A DNA stretch of 64,000 nt from positions 496,001 through 560,000 of the forward strand of contig CAVZYJ010000008.1 of NCBI GenBank assembly GCA_963779485.1. The letters run 5' to 3'. Position 1 is the stretch's first letter; each line of letters begins with the position of its first letter. Origin of the DNA: CAVVJA01 sp963779485. GTDB taxonomy: Bacteria > Actinomycetota > Actinomycetes > Mycobacteriales > Jatrophihabitantaceae. The notes under the pieces are model-generated. The model searched no databases and was not told where the DNA came from. It saw only the letters and a list, made by a program, of their open reading frames with translations. This document shows, piece by piece, positions 1 through 8,926 of the stretch. A program made the translations under genes and the position numbers.

Positions 1-1
1 C

Positions 2-28
2 CTCGACGGGCAGTATCCGGTGAAGTAG
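2..28 (+). CDS. kdpC: possible 3' tail of kdpC (partial)
   Basis: Reading from base 2, the window opens with an in-frame tail LDGQYPVK followed by TAG, 15 bp before the kdpD start. KdpC proteins usually end in a Leu-Asn-x-Ala-Leu-Asp type strand, and kdpC normally sits directly before kdpD. The call therefore rests mostly on position. Eight residues are too few for a firm assignment. Confidence 0.4.
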   Translation, partial: LDGQYPVK

Positions 29-43
29 CGAGGTCCGGACGAC

Positions 44-2656
44 ATGGGACGTGGCCAACTTCGGGTCTACCTCGGCGCGGCGCCGGGCGTCGGCAAGACC
101 TTCAAAATGCTGGACGAAGGCAACCGGCGCCTGGCCCGCGGCACCGACGTAGTGGCCGCGTTCGTCGAAACCCACGGACGCCCACTGACCGCCGAACGTC
201 TCGGCGACCTGCCGGTCATACCACGCAAGAAGTTCGCCTACCGGGGGACCGAGTTCGAGGAGATGGACCTCGATACCGTGTTGGCGCGGCACCCGCAGGT
301 CGCGTTGGTCGACGAGCTGGCACACACCAATATCCCGGGTAGCGGATACGCCAAACGGTGGCAGGCCATCGAGGTGCTGCTCGAAGCCGGCATAGACGTG
401 ATCAGCACCGTGAACATCCAACACCTGGAATCGCTCAACGATGTCGTTCAGGCGATCACCGGTGTCCCACAACAGGAAACGGTGCCGGACTCCGTCGTCC
501 GCGCCGCTGAGCAGGTCGAACTGGTCGACATGACCCCGGAGGCGCTGCGCCGCCGGATGGCGCACGGCAACATCTACACCCCGGACAAGATCGACGCGGC
601 GCTATCCAACTATTTTCGACCGGGCAACCTCACTGCACTACGGGAGCTGGCGCTGCTGTGGCTTGCGGACAGCGTCGAGGAGGGGCTGCAGAAATACCGC
701 GAACAACACGGAATCGCCTCCACCTGGGAAACCAAGGAACGGGTCGTGGTCGCGGTAACGGGCGGTCCTGAGGGCGAGGCGCTGATCCGACGCGCCGCCC
801 GCATCGCCGACCGTACCGTCGGTGGTGAACTGCTCGCGGTGCATATCGCGCGAAGCGACGGACTGGCCGGTTCCTCCATCGCCGAGCTGAACCAGCAGCG
901 GCTGTTGGTCGAGTCCCTCGGCGGCAGTTTCCACTCGATCATCGGTGAGGACATTCCGGCCGCGGTGCTCGAGTTCGCCCGGGCCAAGAACGCGACCCAG
1001 ATCGTGATCGGCGCCAGCCGACGCAACCCGGTGATCGCCGCGCTGACCGGACCCGGCACCGGCATGACAATTACTCGGCGCTCCGACTCGATCGACGTCC
1101 ATGTGGTCAGCCACGACTACATCGGCAAGGGCCGGGTACTGCCGAAACTCACGGGTGGGCTGACCGTACGTCGCCGCATTCAGGGCGTCGTGGCCGCGGT
1201 AGTCCTGATGGCATTGTTGGTGCCCGTTTGTGCGGCGTTCCGTGACGACTTGACGCTGGCGAGCGACATGCTGATCTTCCTTTTCGTCGTGGTCATTGTC
1301 AGCCTGCTCGGCGGCTTCTGGCCTGCGCTCGCTGCGGCCGTCGCCGCCAGCCTGCTCCTGAACTATTACTTCATCCCGCCGATCCATCAGTTCACGATCT
1401 CCGATCCGCAGAACCTTCTGGCGCTGCTGGTATTCGTTGCAATCGCCGCACTCGTGTCACGCGTGGTCGATCAAGCTGCCCGCCGCACGAGCGAAGCCGC
1501 GCGCTCCAACGCCGAAGCCGAGACCCTCTCGACCCTGGCCGGAAGCCTGCTGCGCGGCGAGCGCGCGCTGCCCGCGCTCATAGAGCGGGTCCGGGAAACC
1601 TTCGCCGTCGACAGCGTCGCCCTGTTGCGGCGGGAAAGTGATGCGCCCGCAAGCAGCCAAGCTGGTCCTTCGACACCATCCTCGGGAGGCCTGCGCGGAA
1701 CGTGGTCGCTGGTCGCCAGCACGGGTATCAATCCCTGTGGCAATCCGGACCAGGGCGACGCCGAAGTGCCAGTCGGCGACGACCTGACCCTGGTCTTGCG
1801 TGGCCGCCGGCTCGCTGCCGAGGATCAGCGACTGCTCGCCGCATTCGCCGCCGAGGTCGCCGTCGCCTACCAGCAGCGCCGGCTCGCCGATGCCGCCGAC
1901 ACCGCATCCAAGCTCGCCGAATCCGACCGCACCCGCGCAGCGCTTCTCAACGCCGTTAGCCACGACCTGCGTACCCCGATCGCCTCCGCCAAGGCAGCGG
2001 TTTCCAGCCTGCTTGCCGATGAAGTGCAATGGAGCGAACAGGATCGGCGAGAGCTGTTGGTCACCGCCGACAGCGCACTCGACCGGCTCACCGCATTGCT
2101 CACGAATCTATTGGACCTGTCACGACTCCAATCCGAGGCTCTCTCGATTGCTTGCGGCCCGGTCGGGCTCGAGGACGTGGTCAGCAATGCACTGCCAATG
2201 ATCACCGGCGGCGACCAGGTCAGCCTTGAGGTGCCCCCAGACCTCCCCGAGGCGATCGCCGACCCAGGACTGCTGGAACGAGCCATCGCCAACATCGTGG
2301 AGAACGCGATGCGCTACACCCCAGACGGTGAACGAGTCCGGATCGCAGCGAGCGCCTACGCCGATACCGTCGAACTGCGGATCATCGACCGTGGCCCCGG
2401 AATCCCAGAGGATGCCCGGGAAGCGGTCTTCGAACCATTCCAGCGCTACGACGACCGGGCCGTCAGCAGCGGCGCCAGCGTCGGACTCGGCCTGGCCATC
2501 GCACGAGGCTTCGTCGAGGCGATGCACGGCACGATCACCCTCGAAGACACTCCCGGTGGCGGGCTGACCGTCAGCATCGCGCTACCGACAGCACCCGGAT
2601 CATCGGGACCAATATCGGAGACAACAGCCGAACTGATCGGCGGGTCGGGCGGATGA
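44..2656 (+). CDS. kdpD: KdpD, osmosensitive K+ channel sensor histidine kinase
   Basis: Membrane histidine kinase that senses potassium limitation or turgor and phosphorylates KdpE to induce the KdpFABC potassium pump. The 870 aa protein is full length for the family. It begins with the KdpD sensor domain carrying a Walker A motif (GAAPGVGKT, residues 11-19). A universal-stress-like domain follows at about 230-350, then four DUF4118 membrane segments at about 380-490 and a GAF-like region. The C-terminus has the HisKA dimerisation motif VSHDLRTP, with the phospho-accepting His at residue 640, and a HATPase domain with the N and G boxes (NIVENAMRY, DRGPGIP, GLGLAI). It overlaps kdpE by four bases, so the two are translationally coupled. 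The pump genes should lie just upstream, outside the window. Confidence 0.97.
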   Translation: MGRGQLRVYLGAAPGVGKTFKMLDEGNRRLARGTDVVAAFVETHGRPLTAERLGDLPVIPRKKFAYRGTEFEEMDLDTVLARHPQVALVDELAHTNIPGSGYAKRWQAIEVLLEAGIDVISTVNIQHLESLNDVVQAITGVPQQETVPDSVVRAAEQVELVDMTPEALRRRMAHGNIYTPDKIDAALSNYFRPGNLTALRELALLWLADSVEEGLQKYREQHGIASTWETKERVVVAVTGGPEGEALIRRAARIADRTVGGELLAVHIARSDGLAGSSIAELNQQRLLVESLGGSFHSIIGEDIPAAVLEFARAKNATQIVIGASRRNPVIAALTGPGTGMTITRRSDSIDVHVVSHDYIGKGRVLPKLTGGLTVRRRIQGVVAAVVLMALLVPVCAAFRDDLTLASDMLIFLFVVVIVSLLGGFWPALAAAVAASLLLNYYFIPPIHQFTISDPQNLLALLVFVAIAALVSRVVDQAARRTSEAARSNAEAETLSTLAGSLLRGERALPALIERVRETFAVDSVALLRRESDAPASSQAGPSTPSSGGLRGTWSLVASTGINPCGNPDQGDAEVPVGDDLTLVLRGRRLAAEDQRLLAAFAAEVAVAYQQRRLADAADTASKLAESDRTRAALLNAVSHDLRTPIASAKAAVSSLLADEVQWSEQDRRELLVTADSALDRLTALLTNLLDLSRLQSEALSIACGPVGLEDVVSNALPMITGGDQVSLEVPPDLPEAIADPGLLERAIANIVENAMRYTPDGERVRIAASAYADTVELRIIDRGPGIPEDAREAVFEPFQRYDDRAVSSGASVGLGLAIARGFVEAMHGTITLEDTPGGGLTVSIALPTAPGSSGPISETTAELIGGSGG

Positions 2657-3411
2657 CCGGGCACGATGCCGCCCCAGCCGCCGCCCCAAGACGACCGGAC
2701 CACGAAGCGGAATCCGCTGCGACCGTGAGCCATCTGCTCATCGTCGATGATGAGCCGCAACTGCTGGTCACTCTCCAACTGAGCCTCACCAAGCGCGGCT
2801 TCCGGGTGAGCACCGCCGCAGATGGAACCACCGCCCTCCAACTCGTCCGAGACACCCAACCGGACCTGATGCTGCTCGATCTCGGCCTGCCGGACATCGA
2901 CGGCCTGGAAGTGATCCGGCGGCTACACCGGGAATCGCCCGAACTGCCCGTGATCGTGCTGTCGGCCCGCAGCGGAAGCTACGAGAAGGTCGTAGCACTC
3001 GATCTCGGCGCCGTCGACTACATAACAAAGCCATTCGACACGAGCGAACTCGCCGCCCGGATCAGAGCAATCGCCCGACGGGTGACCGCTCGCCACCCGA
3101 ACGTCGTGAGCTTCGGGGCCGTGACCGTGGACCTCGCTGAACGAACGGTCATCCGCGTCGGCGGCGAGGAGACGAGGATCGTCCATCTCACGACCACCGA
3201 GTGGCGAATGCTCGAAATCTTGCTGGCTAATCCGGACGTGCTCGTCAGGACGGGTGACCTGCTGACGAGATTGCGGGGCGATTCAGGTCACACCAACCCC
3301 AGCTATTTGCGGCTTTATATGGCGCAACTGCGCCGCAAACTCGAAGCCACCCCGAGCAGGCCCCGCTACCTCCTGACCGAACCCGGCCTCGGCTATCGGT
3401 TCCGGCCCTGA
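2653..3411 (+). CDS. kdpE: KdpE, OmpR-family response regulator
   Basis: DNA-binding response regulator paired with KdpD that activates kdpFABC. The receiver domain has the acidic pocket IVDDE, the phospho-acceptor Asp76 in LLDLGLPD and the conserved Lys in DYITKPFD. The C-terminal half is a winged-helix OmpR domain ending in LLTEPGLGYRF. The ATG at 2653 overlaps the kdpD stop (ATGA). The first 24 residues are a low-complexity extension, and a GTG at 2725 (VSHLLIVDDE) would give the usual KdpE N-terminus, so either start is possible. Confidence 0.96.
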   Translation: MTGHDAAPAAAPRRPDHEAESAATVSHLLIVDDEPQLLVTLQLSLTKRGFRVSTAADGTTALQLVRDTQPDLMLLDLGLPDIDGLEVIRRLHRESPELPVIVLSARSGSYEKVVALDLGAVDYITKPFDTSELAARIRAIARRVTARHPNVVSFGAVTVDLAERTVIRVGGEETRIVHLTTTEWRMLEILLANPDVLVRTGDLLTRLRGDSGHTNPSYLRLYMAQLRRKLEATPSRPRYLLTEPGLGYRFRP

Positions 3412-3552
3412 AGACTGACCGATAGCTGTTGCTGCGTCGATGCGGGCCAATGTGGCTTACGCAGCCTTGCTCTCCGCTCTTGTCCAGCACAACTGCGCTG
3501 CCACAGGTCAAGGTCTAAGCGTGATCATCACGAGCTCGGGTGCGAAAGCCGC

Positions 3553-4329
3553 TCAGCCTCGGCCCGGGTGATACTCGCCCAGCGCGGCGCCAACCTGGTC
3601 CGCGAGCGAGACCGCGACCAGACGTTGCGTAAGGTTAGGCCGCGATTCGGGAGCCGGGGTCATCAGAAACCGCCCCCAGAACCGCCCGCCGGCCGTGACA
3701 AGCAACTCGGTTTCCTCATTCAGAGGGAAGCCCTTGTTGTCGACGTCCCAATGTGTGCCGCTCCATGTCAGTGTGCCGTCGTGCTGCAGCCTCGGATTGC
3801 CGCGGCCGGTGCCGAAATGGAAGTGGCACTTTTGCAGGCCGAGAATATCCGTCAGCAGCTGGCCTACGCGGTCCGCCAGCTCGGTCGGCGATCCGCCCGC
3901 CGCGACCGCCTCCGAGGCGGCATGCAATCCGGCGAGGTAGGCGGCCTGCTGACCGGCCCGCGCATGCTGACGGCGCCCCCAGACCGCGATCTCGGTGACC
4001 CCGACGCCGACAACGAATAGCAGCAGCGTCGTCTCGACGTCCGTGCGCGAGGTAATAGAGAAATGCTCATACGGCTTGGTCAGGAAGAAGTCGAACCAGA
4101 TACCGGCCGAGATCGCGGCGAGCCATCCGCCGAGCCGGTTACCGAGCGAGGCCACCGCGACGATCCCCGCCACGAGCACGAGGGCCGCGTCGGTGTTGGC
4201 GAAGCTCTGCCGAAACGGCACGAGCACAGCGCACAGCGCAGGCGGTCCCAACACACCCGCCAGCACCGCCACTCGATCGCGGGTCAACCAACGCACTACG
4301 TTCATTCGGCTCTGGTCCGTCCCATCCAT
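3553..4329 (-). CDS. DUF4118 membrane protein, KdpD-like sensor without kinase
   Basis: A 258 aa membrane protein with an N-terminal four-helix DUF4118 block at about residues 18-115, the module that forms the membrane part of KdpD. A soluble GAF-like domain fills the rest and ends in a short helix (LADQVGAALGEY). There is no histidine-kinase HisKA or HATPase region. It is convergent with kdpE, 141 bp away. By position it may modulate KdpD or sense the same signal, but this is inference. It could also be a truncated descendant of a kinase. Confidence 0.85.
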   Translation of the reverse strand: MDGTDQSRMNVVRWLTRDRVAVLAGVLGPPALCAVLVPFRQSFANTDAALVLVAGIVAVASLGNRLGGWLAAISAGIWFDFFLTKPYEHFSITSRTDVETTLLLFVVGVGVTEIAVWGRRQHARAGQQAAYLAGLHAASEAVAAGGSPTELADRVGQLLTDILGLQKCHFHFGTGRGNPRLQHDGTLTWSGTHWDVDNKGFPLNEETELLVTAGGRFWGRFLMTPAPESRPNLTQRLVAVSLADQVGAALGEYHPGRG

Positions 4330-4849
4330 CGGCTACCCTCCACTCGACGGACTGGCGCTGAGGGTACTTGCCGACCGGCTGCATGGAGCTTGGTAACTCG
4401 GCGAGGAAACGGACGACCCTCGACAGATCTCGATTGCCCGGACGGGGCGGAGCACATCTGGGAGCAGTTCGAGTCTTCGCGCGCCCGACGCCCGAATGAT
4501 CTGGCGCACGGAGTCGGCACGCCACCACGAGGCGACGCCTTCCCAGCAGGTCGGCGGGACGCGCAGAGATCGCGGCGACGCCGAAATGGGGTACACGCAG
4601 TTCATCCTTGCCTCCCGCGGGTCGCCTGTCATGCGCCTCGGCTCGATCGCTCCCGGGCTTGGGACTCGCCTCGCCTCACGCGAGGTCTGACATCGCTGTG
4701 GGAGGGCGCCGTAGACCTCGGCGAGGATGAGTTCACCCGTGCGTCGTAACACCATCGGACGGCCTGCAGCCAACGGCGCCGTTTGAACACGACGTACAAA
4801 GGTTGCCGATGTGATGAGGATCAGGAGCAGGGCGAGCGGGGGACGACAA
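4330..4849. other. intergenic stretch, no supported gene
   Basis: About 520 bp between the DUF4118 gene, which starts here on the minus strand, and a short plus-strand ORF at 4850. Several reading frames are open because GC is high, but none has a recognisable domain or a good ribosome binding site. The promoter of the DUF4118 gene must lie at the left edge. Confidence 0.5.
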
Positions 4850-4984
4850 GTGAATCGCCGTGAGCTGCTCGACCGGTACGCCCGACCCGGTCCGAAACCG
4901 AGCATCAAAGCCGGCACCCGCTACACCGACACCATCGAGCACCCCGACCTCAACGAGTCGACGCGACCTGAGATCACGCCCTGA
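4850..4984 (+). CDS. short ORF of unknown status (44 aa)
   Basis: GTG start preceded by a purine-rich GCGGGGGA, ending TGA. The peptide starts VNRRELLDRYARPG and is rich in Arg, Pro and charged residues. Its third codon positions are strongly G/C as in real genes here. It lies about 70 bp before the ArsR-type gene on the same strand. I recognise no family. It may be a small protein or the tail of a decayed gene. Confidence 0.3.
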   Translation: MNRRELLDRYARPGPKPSIKAGTRYTDTIEHPDLNESTRPEITP

Positions 4985-5052
4985 AATCGCCCACTGGCCA
5001 TTCCTCGCACAACCAGCGACGAGCCAACGCCGCGAGCCGCTATCATCGGTTG

Positions 5053-5418
5053 GTGCCGATCACAGTGCCAACTACCGATGCCGAGCTCGCGGCGAAATTG
5101 TTCCGTGGCTTGGGCGATCCCACCCGGCTGGAGATTCTGCTCGTGTTGCAGGCCGGCGAGCGTCGGGTCGTTGACCTGGTGAACGAGCTGGACAGCTCGC
5201 AGGCCAACGTCTCCGGGCACCTGGCCTGTCTGAAGGACTGCGGCCTGATCGCTGATCGGCCGCACGGCCGCGCGAACTACTACAGCCTGGCCCGTCCCGA
5301 GCTCGCCGATCTGCTGCACAGCGCCGAAGCCCTGCTGGGCGCGGTCGGCCACAACGTCGACCTGTGCTGCAACTACGAGCAACCCGCCACCAAACGATCC
5401 CGGAAGCGTTCCGCGTGA
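5053..5418 (+). CDS. ArsR/SmtB-family metal-responsive repressor, CmtR-like
   Basis: Winged-helix repressor that should release DNA on binding a soft metal ion. The 121 aa protein has the ArsR fold, with the recognition helix region SSQANVSGHLACLKDCGLI. The CLxxC spacing inside that helix, plus a downstream cysteine pair in DLCCNY, matches the three-cysteine site of mycobacterial CmtR, which senses Cd(II)/Pb(II). The metal assignment is inference from this match. The start is GTG 5053, with TTG 5050 the codon before it, and no clear ribosome binding site is visible, so the message may be leaderless. The stop overlaps the start of the CDF transporter gene, so the pair is one operon. Confidence 0.9.
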   Translation: MPITVPTTDAELAAKLFRGLGDPTRLEILLVLQAGERRVVDLVNELDSSQANVSGHLACLKDCGLIADRPHGRANYYSLARPELADLLHSAEALLGAVGHNVDLCCNYEQPATKRSRKRSA

Positions 5419-6059
5419 GCGCGTCATCACCGACCACCGAACCCGTCACGTTCGGGGCGGGCAGCCCGCAATGGCAGGGGCAAGCGCGCCGCGCCCGGCA
5501 ACTGTCCTGGCTGTCGCTGGCCTACATGAGCGCCGAAGGCACGATCGCGATCACCGCCGCGATCCTGGCCGGCTCGGTCGCGCTGCTCGGCTTCGGTCTC
5601 GACTCGGTCATCGAGGGGCTGGCCAGCGTGATCATCATCTGGCGATTCTCCGGCAGCCGCACCCTCTCGGAGGAATCCGAACATCGCGCGCAGAAGGCCG
5701 TCGCCGTCACCTTCTTCCTCCTCGCCCCCTACATCGCCGGCGACGCAATCTACACGCTGGTCAACCAGGACAAGCCCAGCACCAGTTGGCTCGGTATCGG
5801 CCTGTCCGTCACCAGCCTGATCGTCATGCCACTACTCGGCATCGCGAAGAAACGCATCGGCGCGAGCATCGACTCCCACGCCACCGAAGGCGAAGGCATC
5901 CAGAACCTGCTCTGCGCCTACCTCGCCGCCGCCGTGCTTCTCGGCCTGCTCGCCAACACCCTGTTCGGACTGTGGTGGCTCGACCCAGCAGTCGGACTGC
6001 TCATCGCCACGCTCGCCATTCACGAAGGACGAGAGGCCTGGCAAGGCGACGACTGCTGA
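5415..6059 (+). CDS. small cation diffusion facilitator (CDF-like) transporter
   Basis: Membrane transporter that probably exports a divalent metal ion. The 214 aa product has about five or six hydrophobic segments and the CDF-type motif LLGFGLDSVIEG in the second one. The matching acidic motif ASIDSHATEGEG lies near the fifth. There is no long cytoplasmic C-terminal domain, as in the short actinobacterial CDF subgroup. The GTG start at 5415 overlaps the ArsR stop (GTGA), so it is coupled to and presumably controlled by that repressor. Confidence 0.87.
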   Translation: MSASSPTTEPVTFGAGSPQWQGQARRARQLSWLSLAYMSAEGTIAITAAILAGSVALLGFGLDSVIEGLASVIIIWRFSGSRTLSEESEHRAQKAVAVTFFLLAPYIAGDAIYTLVNQDKPSTSWLGIGLSVTSLIVMPLLGIAKKRIGASIDSHATEGEGIQNLLCAYLAAAVLLGLLANTLFGLWWLDPAVGLLIATLAIHEGREAWQGDDC

Positions 6060-6495
6060 TGACGACACCGACGACCACCTTCCAGTTCGCGGACTTACAA
6101 CGCTCGATACCGACGCCGAACAGCGTCCGAAGCACCAAGGCGGAAGCCCCAATCCGAGAGGAGCACAGTCGGTTCCCAAACCGGGTGCTCACAGGAAAGG
6201 CGTCCCAAGCGGATCCATCGTCACGGTAGGAGTACGCGGAGCGCAGTAACACGCCGGCAGCGTCGCCATGTCGGCCGAGCAGGGCCAGCAATCCGATCTT
6301 GGCCAGCGCGTTGACCTGCGAAGCGGTGGGCGGGTGACGAGTAAACCGCCATGGGAACTCACGGGCGATGGCCACCGCACCAAGTCAAGACGCCGTACCG
6401 CGAGGCCTATGGCGATCGCGGGGCTTGAGCGGAATAAGCCTTCCTAGCGTCCTCCGCGGCCTTGGCTAAGTGAGCCTGCTTGGCGTCCCGGAGAG
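6060..6495. other. intergenic stretch with a possible decayed minus-strand ORF
   Basis: This 436 bp gap separates the CDF gene and the usp gene. The minus strand has an open frame from about 6375 down to 6001 that starts MAIAREFPWRFTRHPP, with reasonable codon bias in its first 65 codons. It runs into the 3' end of the CDF gene and matches no family I recognise. It is best treated as unproven, perhaps a gene remnant. Confidence 0.3.
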
Positions 6496-6954
6496 CTAGT
6501 CGCGCGCGGCAGAGTCGCCTGCGGGCACGATCAGCACCGGACACGGCGGATGCGCCGCGAAGGCGTGGTTCACCGAGCCAAGGATCGACTGCGGTCCGCG
6601 GAAGCGCCGCTGGCCGAGCACCAGCATCGGCGCACCCGTCGCGGCAGTGCGCAGCTCTTTCACGGTGTCGCCCTCGATCACCTCGACCGCGATATCCACT
6701 GGCGGCTCACCAGCCGCCTGGCGCGCTGCCTCCAACTGCCTAGCTTCGTCGGCGAGACGCGTCTCGACGTACTTGCCCGGGCTCGCTCCCTTCGGCCAGG
6801 CCAGCGGAACCCCCCAAGTGGCAGCGGCATGCCAGACATGAATGGCTTGCACGCCAACTCCGCGCAAGGCCGCTTCGATCGCCGCGACGCGCAAGGCCTC
6901 AAGCGATTCGAGTGAGTCGTCGATGCCGACAACAACATCAGACGAAGTCGTCAT
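6496..6954 (-). CDS. universal stress protein (UspA family)
   Basis: Single-domain Usp protein of 152 aa, probably ATP-binding and cytoplasmic. The N-terminus VVVGIDDSLESLEALRVA carries the nucleotide-contacting Asp. The C-terminus has the family's glycine loop (LGQRRFRGPQSILGSV) followed by the strand CPVLIVP. Actinobacterial Usp proteins of this type are commonly induced by hypoxia or redox stress, but no DosR-type box was identified here. It stands alone. Confidence 0.93.
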   Translation of the reverse strand: MTTSSDVVVGIDDSLESLEALRVAAIEAALRGVGVQAIHVWHAAATWGVPLAWPKGASPGKYVETRLADEARQLEAARQAAGEPPVDIAVEVIEGDTVKELRTAATGAPMLVLGQRRFRGPQSILGSVNHAFAAHPPCPVLIVPAGDSAARD

Positions 6955-7133
6955 GCCTCGACCCTATCGGGTAAGCACCTTCGTCCCTCTGTGCGCCCGT
7001 GCATCTGTCACACCGAAGGTGTTCGATTGAGCGCGGGCATGCTGGCGAGCGGCTGCGACGCGCACGACACGCCCGCGATCGAATATTGCTCGGCTGGGTG
7101 TTGAGTTCTCTGCTCGTGATGAGTACAGATCAT

Positions 7134-8729
7134 TCATTCGGGGCGACCGGCTTCGCGTGCGCCACCCGGCGCCAGCTGGGGGAAGTAGTGGAAGGCGACG
7201 TCCCTGATGACTTCGACCATGAGCTGGGGCGTGAGTTCGGCGGAGGGGTCGTCTAGTTGCGGTGGGAGTTTGACCCCCATCTGCCTGGCGTGCTGGATGA
7301 TGCCGGGTGCGACGTCCTTGCCCAGATAACCGAGGGCGTTGCCCATGGTCTGGTAGTCAATTGCCCATGCAGGCAGGGGCTGGGCCGCGACGGTGGCCCA
7401 GGTCTGCGGGTCGCGCGGTGTGCCGCGGGTGAACACGTGGTCGAAGGTGCGCGCCGAGGCATCGCGCTGGGTGAACGGCGCTCCGAGGTCCCAGGCCTTG
7501 CGCAGCGTCGCGATCAGCGAGGTGTGCCGGTACTCCTCGTTGTACACCGAGCCCGGCTCGACCCATGGCGACACGACAATGGCGGGAACGCGGTAGCCGG
7601 AACGGTCGAATGCGAAGCCGTACTCACCCGCCGGTGCGGCCGGATCGGGCGCGGGGACCGGTCCCGGAGGTACGTGGTCGTAGGTTCCGCCTGGCTCGTC
7701 CCACCCGATCAGCAAGGTGGTGTTCCAGACGTTGGTGCCCGGCTCTGCGGTGGCCGACCGGTAGGCGTTGAAGACCCGCTCCAGGAACGCCTCACCGCCC
7801 AGCATTGCCGACGACGGGTCCAGTCCGATATCGACGTTGCCGCCGAAAAATGACCGGCCGAACGCCGGGTGGTAGTCGCCGTGACCCGCGATCATGTCCG
7901 GCTCGATCAGCGAGAAATCGGGCAGGGTCCCGGCCGCGGCGTCCTTCTCGAACTCCGAAAACCGCACGAAATGCGTCGCCAGCCGGTCCTTCAGCCGGGG
8001 ATAATGGATGACACCGGTGAACGACAAGCACATCGGCTCCATCACATAGACCTTCCAGGTCCGGCCGTGCTGTTCAAGCCGCTCGAAGATCGTCTCCGCG
8101 TCGTTTTTCGTGAACCACTTTCTCACCGGGCTGTTCACGACCAGCCCGGACGACGTCGCCGCCGTCCAGAACGACCGGTTCATGAACGTCTGCGACGGCA
8201 CCTCGGAAAACCAGTGGTCAAACACCCCGAACTCACGCGCGATGCCGCTCAACACCGGCACCTGCTGCGGGGTGTACCCGGTCATGATCTGGGCGTACTC
8301 CTCATAGGCCGGCTGCCGCCCAACTTCGCCCGTGAACGTGCTGATGTAATCGGCGACGAACCCATCCATGGCCGGAACCGCACCTGGCGGCGGCGCGTTC
8401 CACGGTGCTGTCACGCCCTCGCCGATCTTGAACCTGTTGTGGTCATCGATCGTGCCGAACAGCTGCGTGTTGGTGTGATACCACTCCTCCCCCGAGTCCG
8501 GGTTAGGGGAATCCATGTCGGTAGTGACGCCGTAGGGCACCACCTTGCGGCCAGCGCCGTGCTCCGCCCATCCGGGGATCGGGTTGCTCAGCTCCTTCCC
8601 GATCACGCCCTCGAAGGCCTTGCCATCCTCCGGCCCGTAGAGGCGGCCCAGCACATTGTCCAAGGACCGGTTCTCAAACAACACCAGCACCACATGATCG
8701 AGCGCATTGGCGCGGGAAGGAGCAGGCAT
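7134..8729 (-). CDS. phosphoesterase family protein (phospholipase C / acid phosphatase AcpA type)
   Basis: Alkaline-phosphatase-fold hydrolase of the PF04185 family, acting on phospholipids or phosphomonoesters. The 531 aa protein has the N-terminal signature ENRSLDNVLG, the middle motif FDHWFSEVPSQTFMNRSFW and the metal-site motif WDEPGGTYDHVPPG. All are typical of PlcC/AcpA proteins. The ATG at 8729 is chosen over an upstream GTG at 8804 because GGAGG lies nine bases before it. Unlike most secreted relatives, no Sec or Tat signal peptide is visible, so it may act inside the cell. Confidence 0.92.
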   Translation of the reverse strand: MPAPSRANALDHVVLVLFENRSLDNVLGRLYGPEDGKAFEGVIGKELSNPIPGWAEHGAGRKVVPYGVTTDMDSPNPDSGEEWYHTNTQLFGTIDDHNRFKIGEGVTAPWNAPPPGAVPAMDGFVADYISTFTGEVGRQPAYEEYAQIMTGYTPQQVPVLSGIAREFGVFDHWFSEVPSQTFMNRSFWTAATSSGLVVNSPVRKWFTKNDAETIFERLEQHGRTWKVYVMEPMCLSFTGVIHYPRLKDRLATHFVRFSEFEKDAAAGTLPDFSLIEPDMIAGHGDYHPAFGRSFFGGNVDIGLDPSSAMLGGEAFLERVFNAYRSATAEPGTNVWNTTLLIGWDEPGGTYDHVPPGPVPAPDPAAPAGEYGFAFDRSGYRVPAIVVSPWVEPGSVYNEEYRHTSLIATLRKAWDLGAPFTQRDASARTFDHVFTRGTPRDPQTWATVAAQPLPAWAIDYQTMGNALGYLGKDVAPGIIQHARQMGVKLPPQLDDPSAELTPQLMVEVIRDVAFHYFPQLAPGGAREAGRPE

Positions 8730-8926
8730 GCCAGGCCTCCAACTCGTCTGACGACGTTTCGGCGTGTCTGTCCCCGTCGGGCACCGACAAACCACCAGTG
8801 TCATCCCACTCCATGCGCGGCTGCCGCTACCTCACCCCGAACGGGTGATCGGCCTGACCCGACGTTCCTCGCGCGTTCTTCGATGTCGATGATGGACAGG
8901 ATGGACAGGATGGGCAGATCCGGCAG

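Noticed and set aside
638..1387. Long minus-strand open frame of 249 codons inside kdpD
   Set aside because: It is a high-GC shadow of the kdpD frame. The composition is Arg/Gly/Gln-rich and no domain is seen.
4333..4917. 194-codon minus-strand frame in the gap before the ArsR gene
   Set aside because: Ser/Arg-rich, no domain, no clear ribosome site, and overlaps the promoter region of the DUF4118 gene.
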